From Fragilaria crotonensis (taxonomy: Eukaryota > Bacillariophyta > Fragilariophyceae > Fragilariales > Fragilariaceae), in contig JAKSYS010000473.1 in the NCBI GenBank assembly GCA_022925895.1, forward strand, positions 1-49,822: a DNA stretch of 49,822 nt, given 5' to 3'. The notes under the pieces were generated by a model. That model did no database searches. It was not told where the DNA came from and saw nothing but the letters and a program-made list of their open reading frames with translations. Shown in pieces: positions 19,060 through 28,257 of this stretch. The position numbers were made by a program, and so were the translations under genes. Each line of letters opens with the position of its first letter. Positions within the stretch are counted from its first letter, which is position 1.

Positions 19060-20535
19060 ATGGATGGCGCGATGAAAGAGAAAGTGATTGGAGCTATCAC
19101 GGATGCCGCGCACCAAGTATGTGGAAACTCCTATGCGACCGAAGAAATTAGGAATTTGGTGCTCTCATCCGTTTCCTTTCCGAACAAGAATGACGATCTG
19201 GATGGAAAGCCTCATGATGTTGAGATTCGCATTGCTTTGAGTCTTTTTCATCACGCACGAAAACGAAAAAGGCGCGATTCGCATTCCATTGAGCTGATTT
19301 CGGATTTTGGCCTTGCGCGTGCAGTCCATTCTCCAATTGATGTTGCGGATTTGTTCTGCCAAGCATTGAACCAACACTGGGATGTGAGGATCGATTATTC
19401 TGGCATCCTGTGTCTCGTGACGGAGGAGCGTTCCCGATCCTTGAGAGCTAGTGGTAGACTGCCTTGTCCTCGCTGTGTCAAATGGTGCAAAGGCGAGAAG
19501 GGACTGTGGTGGCATCAACAACTCAAACATGGGATTGGCCACAGCGAAGCCACTGAACACGCTTCAACAGAACGCACCACACTGGCACTGATTCCGTACA
19601 CTCCAGCTGAATTAATTCGTGCGCCAGTTGGGGAATCAATCAATATGCCACGCTTCGTCAAATCAGAGGACGATGTATTTGGTTTTGCTCGCGAGGGGAA
19701 CCTTGAAGCCCTTCAAGCACTTATTCTGGCTGGTGCAGACGTGTCTGATGCATGGGATAGCAAAGGAGCGTTGCCTTTACACTGGGCGGCCGGTTCTGGT
19801 CATTGTTCCGTGGTCAGATATCTTGTCAGACATTGCAACTGTAATCCGAACGTTGGTCAACGAGGCAAACGATCCTTTTCCGGGCGGACTGCACTCCACT
19901 GGGCAGCAAGAAATGGACACCTTGACGTGGTCAAGTATCTGGTAGAAGATTGTAAGGTCAACTTAGATGCGGTCACAGCTGATGGGACATCCGCCTTCGG
20001 CTGGGCCTGCTGGCAAGGGCACCTTGAGATAATGAAATACTTGAAGCGACATGGATGCGATGTGCACAAAACCAATTCTTTCGGCTGCAATGCAGTTTTG
20101 TGGTGCGCCCAAGGTGAGGGGAATCGCCTGGAATCAATGCAGTGGCTGCTGAGCATTGGGTGTGAAATGTGCATGACCAACACTAATGGACACGGTGCCT
20201 TGCACAAAGCGGCTCAACGAGGTCGTGACGATTTAGTAGACTGGCTTGTACACCATTTGAAACCGATTTCATTCTCATGGATCGGGCCAGATACAGAAGG
20301 ATGCTGTCCGTCCGATCTAGCTGGAATGGAAGGGCATGTCGACCTGGCGACGAAACTTGCAGAACATGAAACTGCACTTGCGCGTATCCTTTACAACCAA
20401 CCTAGCACAGAGATTCCAGAATGGATCACTTTGAGCGCAGATGATTTTAAATTTGCATCAAATGTGGGAATCATGGGGAGGGACTCGACGATTGCAGAAG
20501 GCTTTGCTTCACAAGGATTCACGGTCACAGAGTAA
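19060..20535 (+). CDS. Ankyrin-repeat protein with an internal C2H2-like motif
   Basis: This is a 491-residue single-exon gene. Residues 1-130 have no known domain. A zinc-finger-like motif follows: CPRC at 136-139 and HQQLKH with His 152 and 157, spacing Cys-x2-Cys-x12-His-x4-His. Ankyrin repeats run from about residue 205 to 430: GNLEALQALILAGADV, LPLHWAAGSGHCSVVRYLV, TALHWAARNGHLDVVKYLVE, SAFGWACWQGHLEIMKYLKR and GALHKAAQRGRDDLVDWLV. The repeats would bind a protein partner. The short finger could bind nucleic acid or protein. This layout recurs in a multi-copy diatom family as far as I recall. No targeting signal was seen. Its 3' end converges with the fibrillin gene, 87 bp apart. Confidence 0.83.
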   Translation: MDGAMKEKVIGAITDAAHQVCGNSYATEEIRNLVLSSVSFPNKNDDLDGKPHDVEIRIALSLFHHARKRKRRDSHSIELISDFGLARAVHSPIDVADLFCQALNQHWDVRIDYSGILCLVTEERSRSLRASGRLPCPRCVKWCKGEKGLWWHQQLKHGIGHSEATEHASTERTTLALIPYTPAELIRAPVGESINMPRFVKSEDDVFGFAREGNLEALQALILAGADVSDAWDSKGALPLHWAAGSGHCSVVRYLVRHCNCNPNVGQRGKRSFSGRTALHWAARNGHLDVVKYLVEDCKVNLDAVTADGTSAFGWACWQGHLEIMKYLKRHGCDVHKTNSFGCNAVLWCAQGEGNRLESMQWLLSIGCEMCMTNTNGHGALHKAAQRGRDDLVDWLVHHLKPISFSWIGPDTEGCCPSDLAGMEGHVDLATKLAEHETALARILYNQPSTEIPEWITLSADDFKFASNVGIMGRDSTIAEGFASQGFTVTE

Positions 20536-20622
20536 ATGAGATTTAGCCTGTACTGCTATAATGGGTCTTGCGAGGTGTTTGCTTGGATAATAAATGTACA
20601 TGTGAAGGAAGGCCCGCGCTTT

Positions 20623-21584
20623 CTACGCGGCATCTAAACTTTCGAATCCTTCGTCCGTCTCCTCCTTGGGTACAGAAGCCGTGCGACAAAGCACGAAGAC
20701 GGACCCCTTATGGCCACGGGTTATTCGAATGGACTCATCGATGTAAGTGGTCCGCAGCCAACCTCTTGGCCCGAATATTCCGAGAGGGAAGTTGGTGTCC
20801 ATGCGACTCTTTGTGACGATAAGGCGAACCGAGTGGAATCGCACGTCAACTCGTCTCAAGTCATCGTCATTTGGCTTGAAATTGATGTCGACAAACAGTG
20901 TCGCCTGGCGCTTTTCCCGTCCTGGAAACCGGAAAGTCACGACGTTGCGCACCCGTCCCTTTTTCAGGTCGACCAATTGACTGCTGCGTGCAGATCCTCG
21001 CTCGACACCCAGACGCTCGAGGCGATCCTGCACAGGGCGAGGAAGAAATGGATTGGAACGGCCTTGTCCATCTGGGTTGTTGCTGTAAGCCTGGTTTTCT
21101 AATGGACTGAAAGCCGTCGAGGCGCGTTAGTCTCCCATTGTCTGTTGCACTTAAATGCTTTCGCACGTTTCGCGCCAGGTAACACTTACTTGATCAAAGC
21201 ACGAAGTGGATTGCGTCTCCACTCGGTGCTTCGTCTATCTTGAGCGGTCCACAGAAGTTCCCAGTTACCAGCAAGACTTTCCAGTACATCGTCATCGGGC
21301 GTCGGACAATTCTTTTCAAGTTCGTCGATCTGTCCTAAAATGTGGCTAGTCAACTTCCTCGACGTCGGAGCATTGCTTGGAGTTTCCTTCAAGGAATCCA
21401 AAAGCTCTGCCTTCATGATCAATCGGGCATTCTCGGTGCCCTGTGTCGCAGCCCACATTACAGAGTATTCATTCGAGTGTCCATGACTCCTCACAATTGT
21501 GGGAGGGACAAAGCAATGTGATGTTCGCAAGCAAAGAGCAATTAATGCTATCGTCAAGCTGGAGGATGTTCTATTCAGGATCAT
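20623..21584 (-). CDS. Plastid-lipid-associated protein (PAP/fibrillin), nucleus-encoded
   Basis: It has two exons, 21190-21584 and 20623-21106, with an 83-bp intron (donor caa|gtaagt, acceptor tttcag|t). The joined protein is 292 residues. The leader MILNRTSSSLTIALIALCL ends in SHC-FVPP, a signal peptide followed by Phe, which fits the ASAF-type import signal of diatom plastids. The mature part is fibrillin-like: AELLDSLKETPSN, LAGNWELLWTAQD and, across the splice, NPLRALI-NPLENQAYSNNP. Further on are NVVTFRFPG and PLGIFGPRGWLRTTYIDESI, then RGHKGSVFVL. Fibrillins sit on thylakoids or lipid droplets and help lipid storage and stress tolerance. The acceptor was chosen because it restores the conserved NPLENQxYSNNP stretch; two other acceptors give poorer matches. 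Confidence 0.87.
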
Positions 21585-23028
21585 GTCGTGAGAGGGAGTT
21601 GCACTATCATTTATGCATACGAGCTAACGGGTATAGTTCTCGACCTTCATGTATGACTTGTGTCTTGTGTGCTTGTGTGCTTGTGTGTATGCAAAAGCAT
21701 GTGCTCCTAAATGCATACCTCGACCATCGAAGGCAATTCCAGCAGAAACTAAAATGTAAGCGTATCTTTAGTGGATCAAGTGTCGAATCTACGATGAATC
21801 AATACGGAGAAATGTCTCCTTCCATCCTCCGGGTACTTTTATTCCTTGTTGCCGTACTGAGAGTGTACAGTACCCCGAGACCCCGAGTACTTGTGCAATC
21901 CATTTACGGAGTACTGTACGTATTCCGAGTAAGGAACTTTCATACATTCTGTTGCATGTACAGTACTCGGAGAACTTCGGACGGACTGAGTACAAGTACT
22001 TCTGACTCCTGTGTACTTGTACTACTACAATGCAAGTACCAGGCGCAGAGTATGCATACCAGGTACAAGTACGGAGTATTGTGGCGTCGTACAACCTGGC
22101 GTCTGGTGCTGAATTACGACGTATGATAGGACGTATGTAGGACGTAGGACTAGTACTAGTACTAAGTACTAGTACTTGTACTTGTACCTGGTACAGGTAT
22201 GTCATACAAGGTACAGTTACCAGCACTCCGGAGTCCCGAGTCCGGAGGTCGGAGGTCGGAGGTCGGAGCGTACATATAATACTGTAAGAGCTGTAGAGTA
22301 CATTTCTACTACGAAGAAGCTACATGTACCAATATGCATACCGCATACCCGCATACCCCATGTACTCGGAGTACAATAGACACGAATAGACCGCTCCCTT
22401 TGCGCCAACGGAAGAACGAACAACGAATCAGCCTATGTAGAATGGTGATGTACTCCAGTACAGTGTAACTGGTACATGTACCACGTAACATGTACTGTGG
22501 AGTATGAAATTGGAGGAAGGACAGCTTCCGAAATCGACACAACATCGCAGTCATCGCCAAGGACACAACGGGAAAGTGCGGGTGTGGTCCGCAGTTGCGT
22601 AGCAGGTACCACCTACGATGTACACACGTACGAGCCGCACGTAACAATTACTCCAGCACCAAGTACAGCTTGTACCGTGTAACCGGAGCATGTCTCAATC
22701 GCAACAACTTGTACGACACGTTTACAATTTTCCAACCCATTCGTTGATCAGTCGGCCTCGCTGTGTTGCTTGCCATCGAAAGGATTAAGAAGGTCAAAGC
22801 AGCCCATCACTCGACGCGTTAAAGCCAACAATTGACCCTGCTCGCTAAATGGCAGCAGGCTACGGTGACTCTATCCTGTGCGTTCTTAGCGATAAGCCCT
22901 GTGCCCTCCTTACGAATCGAAGGGACGGGAATTCAACTTTGCTTTTTCTTTCCACCGGCGCCAGTAGCGACCACCCTGACTGATACGAATTATCAGTGTT
23001 GAAACTCTCGACTTCTTGATACGAATCG
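21585..23028. repeat. Intergenic region rich in gtac palindromes
   Basis: About 1.4 kb between divergent genes. From 21840 to 22680 it is crowded with gtac, actagtact, ctcggagta and ggtaccagg-like self-complementary words. Examples are the run tagtactagtactaagtact near 22150 and the heptamer repeat ggaggtc near 22243-22268. Open frames crossing it on both strands are low complexity and look spurious. It probably contains the promoters of the fibrillin and phosphatase genes. Confidence 0.5.
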
Positions 23029-23610
23029 ATGACTTTGAATCTGCAGAAAGTATCCAACAGTACCAAGACCAGTGCAACCAAAGCAGTCATGATTGGTTCC
23101 AGGCCATCCTTTATCTCTGTTCCACCCATGCGCTTCCTCATCATGGACGCACCGCGACAATCTAACCTCCATCTCTATATCAAGGAGATGAAGAAGCATT
23201 CCGTTTCCGATGTTGTGAGAGTTTGCGAGCCGACCTATCTGAGCTCCGAGTTGGAGAGTGCTGGAATGGGACTTCACGAGATGGAATACCCCGATGGTCA
23301 CGCCCCCTCACGCGAACTTATTGACCGATGGCTCGGGCTTGTGGAAGATACCTTTTTCAAGGAGTCGAGCGCCGTCAATTCTAAGTGCCTCGCTGTGCAT
23401 TGTGTTGCAGGGTTGGGCAGAGCACCCGTCATGGTCGCCATTGCACTCATTGAATTTGCTAATTACGACCCCATGGAAGCCGTGGCTTTGATTCGCAGCC
23501 ATCGTCGAGGCGCCATTAACGAGAAGCAGCTCACGTACCTTGAGGGGTACAAGCGTCATTGGAAGCGATCCGCCGGAACTGGTGAGAGTGCCTGCTGTGT
23601 TATTCTTTGA
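23029..23610 (+). CDS. PRL/PTP4A-type protein tyrosine phosphatase, prenylated
   Basis: This 193-residue protein has one exon. The PRL core begins at residue 25 (RPSFISVPPMRFLIMDAPRQ). It has VVRVCEPTY with the redox-partner Cys66, the general-acid loop YPDGHAPS with Asp89, and the catalytic P-loop HCVAGLGRAPV with Cys125 and Arg131. A Gly-containing RRGAIN segment follows. The protein ends in CCVIL, a CaaX box (Cys190). A final Leu favours geranylgeranylation, whereas animal PRL proteins are farnesylated. It should attach to membranes. PRL proteins also bind CNNM magnesium transporters in animals. Whether that holds here is unknown. The start at 23029 adds about 24 residues; Met21 is an alternative. 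Confidence 0.9.
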   Translation: MTLNLQKVSNSTKTSATKAVMIGSRPSFISVPPMRFLIMDAPRQSNLHLYIKEMKKHSVSDVVRVCEPTYLSSELESAGMGLHEMEYPDGHAPSRELIDRWLGLVEDTFFKESSAVNSKCLAVHCVAGLGRAPVMVAIALIEFANYDPMEAVALIRSHRRGAINEKQLTYLEGYKRHWKRSAGTGESACCVIL

Positions 23611-23828
23611 AGACCACTCGTTCCGTTTGAGTTTATGTATTCCGTTGGTTTTTGTTTCTCGTATCTAGAAATAGGTTATAATGTGTCGAAACAAATAGTT
23701 CAGTGTTAATGTAGAGCTTGTAGTGTCTCCTTGATGGGTGATGGGCAGAACTTCTTCGCTGCTGCCTGCGCCACGCATCTCTATCTCCATTAAGAATTTA
23801 GTCAGTGATTGTGAAACAGGCCTAACCG
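23611..23828. other. 3' flank of the phosphatase gene
   Basis: No gene was seen. It ends where a decayed copy of the villin-headpiece gene tail begins. Confidence 0.4.
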
Positions 23829-24155
23829 ACGATCAACATTCTTCTTTACACTCCTTTTCTTCCATGGCTTCAGAGCGTCAAGCCATTCCTTGGCAACGCC
23901 GAAATAGGTTTGCAAGTCAGCAGTAGTCAGTTTTTTTCTCGAGTCGCATATTCAGCCCTGTCCACACCAGGCTTCAAAGAATAAAATGGGATACCAAACT
24001 CTTCGCCTGCGTTCTTGGGAGCTGCGTCGATCTCTGCAGCATCTTCTTTATTCTTCTCCAACAGGAAGGGGCGCTGCTTTCTTGTCGCTTGTGCCTCTTC
24101 TCAGCTTTTCCATAGCACCAATAATCTGCGGCTGGAGTTCCTTCTTCTTATCCTA
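23829..24155 (-). pseudogene. Truncated duplicate of the villin-headpiece gene 3' end
   Basis: On the minus strand this segment aligns with the last 300 bp of the gene at 24431-27517. Shared words include caacattcttct, aataggtttgcaagtcagca (aagtaggtttggaagtcagca in the gene), the cgtccacacca region and the Lys/Glu-rich coiled-coil part. Stops and indels break the frame. It lies 275 bp beyond the intact gene in the same direction, so a partial tandem duplication followed by decay is the simplest explanation. Confidence 0.8.
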
Positions 24156-24430
24156 GTGTTCGACCAACGTTGCCTAACTGAAAGAGATGGTTTACATACA
24201 GTCTGAAATTCTACGCACCAGGCATTCATGACCTTGTCTCTCGTCTCCCTTCCCCGTTCCATGGCTCCTCATGTCGAGAAAGGAATTACAACACCTCGAC
24301 GTAAACTAAATCAGTGCTAATGCTTCAGTGTGTGGCTTCTCTTAGAAGATCTTAGATTACTCGCGGCCACCGACACAACCCACACTTCGATGTCACAATG
24401 ATGTCAAAGCTTTTGACAAACGATGGGGGT
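24156..24430. other. Spacer between villin-headpiece gene and its tail copy
   Basis: No gene was seen. It is the probable 3' UTR of the large gene. Confidence 0.35.
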
Positions 24431-27400
24431 TTACCAAAGACCAACATTCTTCTTGAGACTATTTTTCTTCCAAGGCTTTAGAGTGCTGAACTCTTCCTTC
24501 GCCATCCCGAAGTAGGTTTGGAAGTCAGCAGGAGAGAGGTATTGTTCTCGTGTCGCGTATTCAACCCCGTCCACACCAGCTTTCAACTCGTCCAACGAGT
24601 AAAATTGGATGCCATGCTCTTCAGCTGCTTTCTTGCGAGCTGCCTCGGCCTCTGCAGCCAACTTCTTAGCTGCGTCTTCGGCAGCAAGTCGCGCTGCTTC
24701 TTTCTCTTCTTGCATTTTCTTCAGTTTTTCCTCAGCAGCCTTGACCTTCTCCTCCAGTTCCTTCTTCTTTCTTTCCTCCTCAGCCAACCTCGCCACCTCC
24801 AAGGACTTGATTTTCTCTGCGGCTTCAAGTTTACGGGCCTTTTCTTCTTCAATCATAGCCTTCGCCTGAGCTTCTTGGCGGGCCTTGATCTCCTCGGCAC
24901 TTCTACCCATGTTCTTTAGCAGCTCGGCGGCTTCTTTCTTCCGTGCATCTTCCTCCTCCTTTAGAGCTTTTATTTGTGCCGCCTTTATTGCGTCGAGTTC
25001 TTCAGCAGACTTTTGAGACTGCTTGATTCGTTCAGCTGCTTCAAGCTTTCGGGCTTGCTCTTCTTCTTTCATGATGCGAGCTTGTTCAAGCTTGTGGGCT
25101 TCGCGATCAGCAGCGCTCATCTTTTCAATAGAATTCTGCTTGCGAGCGCTATCAGTCAAAGCCATCTTCTGATCCGCAGGCTCGGAATTCAGAGAAGCTG
25201 ACTTACTGACCGATACAACGGGCGTTGAAGGCTCCTTAGTTGCGGGAATTCCTTGTGATTCCGATTCAGCAGTAACGTCGACCACCATGTTTGATTCACC
25301 CTCTTTATCAACCACAGCTTCCGTAGGCTGTGAGAGGGACTGGGACTCAGTGCCATCAAACGCTTGCTCGTCAACATCCTCTGCAGGCTCTTGCGTCTCA
25401 GGAATTGGCTCCCGTGCCGTAGTCACATCTGCGTCAGGCATTCCTACAAGCGTGTCGTTTGCATCCGAATCTGACGCGATTGGAGCGACATCAGACGGTT
25501 CATCAACAGCCGGCTCCTCTTCGACTGACTCTACTACACCAGGGTCGGTCTCTGGCTTCTCCTCAACGACTGCCACATCAATCGGTTCTTCATTGCCCGG
25601 CTCCTCCGGAACAGGTCCATCCGCGGTAGGTTCGACGATAACAGGTACCTCGGCGACTGACTCTTCCGCAACCGTGTCGGCTGCAATGGATGCTGGGGCA
25701 GCCAGTTCCTCGGCGATTGGCTCCTCCACAACATGTTCGGTGTCCGGCTTCTCCTCGACGATTGCCACATCAATCGGTTCCTCATCGCCCGGCTCCTCAG
25801 CAACAGGTGCAGCCGCGATAGGCTCCGAGACACTAGATTCCTCGGCGACTGACTCTTCAGATGCTACAGCAGCCTTTTCCTCGGCGATTGGTTCTTGTGC
25901 AACCGGCTTCTCAGGGATTGGATCTTCCGTAACGTCCGTGGTGACAGTCTCCTCGGCTGCAACTTGTTCCCCTGTGATAGGTGCAACATCAACCGGTTCC
26001 TCCAAGTTGGGTGCTACGGCAGCCGATTCCTCCGTAACGGCCTCCTCTGGGGCAACAGGTTCCGGTGCGATGGGTGCCACACCAACCACTTCCTCTGCGA
26101 TTGGATCCTCTGCAACCGATTCCGCTGCGATTGGTGCAACGGCCCCCGATTCCTCAGCAACGGAGTCTTCTGCGATAACAGGTTCCTCTGCGATTGAATC
26201 CTCTGCGATTGGGGCAACGCCGATCGGTTCCTCTGCAATGATATCCTCACCAATGGGCTCCTCTGCGATTAGTGCAACGGCAGCCAATTCCTCGCTTACG
26301 GTCTCGTCTGCTGTAACAGGTTCCGGTTCGATTGGTGCAGCGTCAACCGCTTCATCCGCGATTGGATCCTCATTAATGGGCTCTTCCGCGATTGGTGCAA
26401 CGTCAGCCGATTCCTCGGAAACGGACTCCTCTGCGGCAACAGGTTCCGGTTCGAGTGGTACGATATCAGTCGGTTCCTCATCGATTGGCACCTCTGCAAT
26501 TGATGCAACGGCACCCAATTCCTCTGTAACGGACTCTTCTGCAGCAACAATTTCCGCTGCAATGGGTGAAGCAGCAACCGGTTCATCGGAAACTGGATCC
26601 TCTGAAATTGGTACAACAGCACCCGATCCCTCTGCGATTGGATCCTCATCAATGGGCTCCTCTGCGGTTGGTGCATCGGCAACCAGTTCATCGACACTTG
26701 ACTCCTCGACAACCGGTTCCACCGCAATGGGTACTCCGGCAGTCGGATTCTCAGCGATCGATTCCTCGGCAACTAACTCGTTTGAGGGTACTTCACCGAT
26801 ACCGTGTTCCTGTTCAACGGCATCTGCTGCTATCGGCTTCTCATCGATTGGTTCCTCTGAATTATGATCTCCTTCGACTACGTCCTCTGTGATTGGTTCC
26901 ACTTCAACGGGTTCCTTTGCTACAGATTCTTCCACTGGCTCCTCCTCGACGCTATCGTCTGTAACTAGCGTCTCTTCGACAAAATCGTCAACTGCGGTTG
27001 ATGCACCGGCTGCTATGACCGCATCTGGTTCGTCAGCATTAGCTTCTCCTTCTCCAGCTGTATCTTCAATAGTGTCCAATTCGAGTTGATCGGTCGTGTT
27101 CTGGGTCGGTTCGTTTTCCTGTACCGCTTCGTTTTGGTCTGCATCCACTGGCACAACGTCTTCCGAAGCATTATTGTCTGGTGCATCATCATCTTCTTCT
27201 CCTTCTTCCGATGACACTAATGCACTTTCATGTTCGGTTGCAACGCCACCGTCGTCATTCACAACGACAGTTTGATGATCCATCACGCCATTGGTTGTGT
27301 GGAGGTCGGTGTCGTCGGCTTCGTCAGTAGGAACAGAAACCACTTCGTTCTGGATAGCGAAAGCTTCTGCCTCCATATCGTTTGTAAGGTCCTTCTTTGT

Positions 27401-27517
27401 ACCTCCCATTGAGTAATCCTCTGGCTGGTCGTAGTCGTCGATGCTGTTGTTGTTGGTCGGCGTAGTCGACATGTTGGGATGAAGCGCAAAGGAGGTCGAC
27501 ACTGGGATTGAGATCAA
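24431..27517 (-). CDS. Large acidic-repeat protein with coiled coil and C-terminal villin headpiece
   Basis: This 1028-residue protein has one exon. From about residue 150 to 690 it is made of degenerate repeats of the kind EEPIAEEPVGVAPIA, rich in Glu, Pro, Val, Ala and Asp, in higher-order units of about 30 to 45 residues. Residues around 790-960 are a charged coiled coil (AERIKQSQKSAEELDAIKAA, then AEKIKSLEVARLAEEERKKK). The end is a villin headpiece: YLSPADFQTYFGMAKEEFST, then LKPWKKNSLKKNVGLW, with the Lys-Lys and final aromatic residue of the actin-binding motif. The likely role is to link actin filaments to something bound by the flexible acidic arm. There is no signal peptide. The ATG at 27517 was taken; Met16 (MSTTPTNNN) is an equally good start. 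Repeat-derived fragments occur at 30984-31172 and 31185-31452. Confidence 0.85.
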   Translation of the reverse strand: MISIPVSTSFALHPNMSTTPTNNNSIDDYDQPEDYSMGGTKKDLTNDMEAEAFAIQNEVVSVPTDEADDTDLHTTNGVMDHQTVVVNDDGGVATEHESALVSSEEGEEDDDAPDNNASEDVVPVDADQNEAVQENEPTQNTTDQLELDTIEDTAGEGEANADEPDAVIAAGASTAVDDFVEETLVTDDSVEEEPVEESVAKEPVEVEPITEDVVEGDHNSEEPIDEKPIAADAVEQEHGIGEVPSNELVAEESIAENPTAGVPIAVEPVVEESSVDELVADAPTAEEPIDEDPIAEGSGAVVPISEDPVSDEPVAASPIAAEIVAAEESVTEELGAVASIAEVPIDEEPTDIVPLEPEPVAAEESVSEESADVAPIAEEPINEDPIADEAVDAAPIEPEPVTADETVSEELAAVALIAEEPIGEDIIAEEPIGVAPIAEDSIAEEPVIAEDSVAEESGAVAPIAAESVAEDPIAEEVVGVAPIAPEPVAPEEAVTEESAAVAPNLEEPVDVAPITGEQVAAEETVTTDVTEDPIPEKPVAQEPIAEEKAAVASEESVAEESSVSEPIAAAPVAEEPGDEEPIDVAIVEEKPDTEHVVEEPIAEELAAPASIAADTVAEESVAEVPVIVEPTADGPVPEEPGNEEPIDVAVVEEKPETDPGVVESVEEEPAVDEPSDVAPIASDSDANDTLVGMPDADVTTAREPIPETQEPAEDVDEQAFDGTESQSLSQPTEAVVDKEGESNMVVDVTAESESQGIPATKEPSTPVVSVSKSASLNSEPADQKMALTDSARKQNSIEKMSAADREAHKLEQARIMKEEEQARKLEAAERIKQSQKSAEELDAIKAAQIKALKEEEDARKKEAAELLKNMGRSAEEIKARQEAQAKAMIEEEKARKLEAAEKIKSLEVARLAEEERKKKELEEKVKAAEEKLKKMQEEKEAARLAAEDAAKKLAAEAEAARKKAAEEHGIQFYSLDELKAGVDGVEYATREQYLSPADFQTYFGMAKEEFSTLKPWKKNSLKKNVGLW

Positions 27518-28257
27518 ATGATGCCACTACGAATCTTTTAATTTTCAAGCTGCCGAAGAAAGAATTCGAAAGTCCTTGATGTGCTTGTGGTTCTTGTGCT
27601 CTTTATGAGCTTCGTGGGATGTGTGTATGAGTGCCGTGACTCAAGGACAAGGGCCAATCGTTGGAATGTGTTTTTTAAAGTTGTTGTTGTGGGGATTTTC
27701 GGGGAGGCACAGAGTATAATGATTTTTCGTGACCTGCAACCACGTGTTGCAAGGCTGTTTTACTTGCCCCATTGGACGGATATAGATATAGCGTGTATAG
27801 CATATAGCACATGTGTACACCATTAGATTCAGTACTTAAACGCGTACATATCGTATAGAAGCCACAAGCGCGTTGGCACAACTCATCGTAAGGGACAGGA
27901 AGGCGCGTTCGCCATCCGCACACTAGAAAAATAGACTATGGCTCGAAGTATCATGGTCACACGCTATCAGGAGGGTCGATGGGCGCGCCAAGATCGCCAA
28001 AGAGAAGGGTTAGACAAAGCATAGAACGACGTACAGACTCTTTGATTTCTCCCCATGAAAGCCAGCCAAAATTCACTGCAGGCAGCGCTCGGTGTGCTGA
28101 TTTGTCTGTGTGCTGTGTGCTCCACCAGTAATTTTTGACCAAAGATACGCTGGGAAGGGCGAAACGTGATCTGTCGCTTGAGACAACAGCCCAGAGCGAG
28201 TACTAAAGTTGTTTCCTCATCCCTGCAACCTTCTAAGCTAAAACAGATCGTTCCAGA
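27518..28257. other. Divergent intergenic region
   Basis: This is 740 bp between the villin-headpiece gene and the CCDC137-like gene, which point away from each other. It has no gene and no clear motif. It is the likely promoter region for both. Confidence 0.35.

Noticed and set aside
21443-22126. 227-residue plus-strand frame upstream of the phosphatase
   Set aside because: It runs antisense to the fibrillin leader and then through gtac-rich simple sequence. The translation is low complexity with no domain.
25287-26867. 526-residue Ser/Thr/Ala-rich plus-strand frame
   Set aside because: It is the antisense shadow of the Glu/Pro/Val repeats of the villin-headpiece gene, which has a clear C-terminal domain on the other strand.
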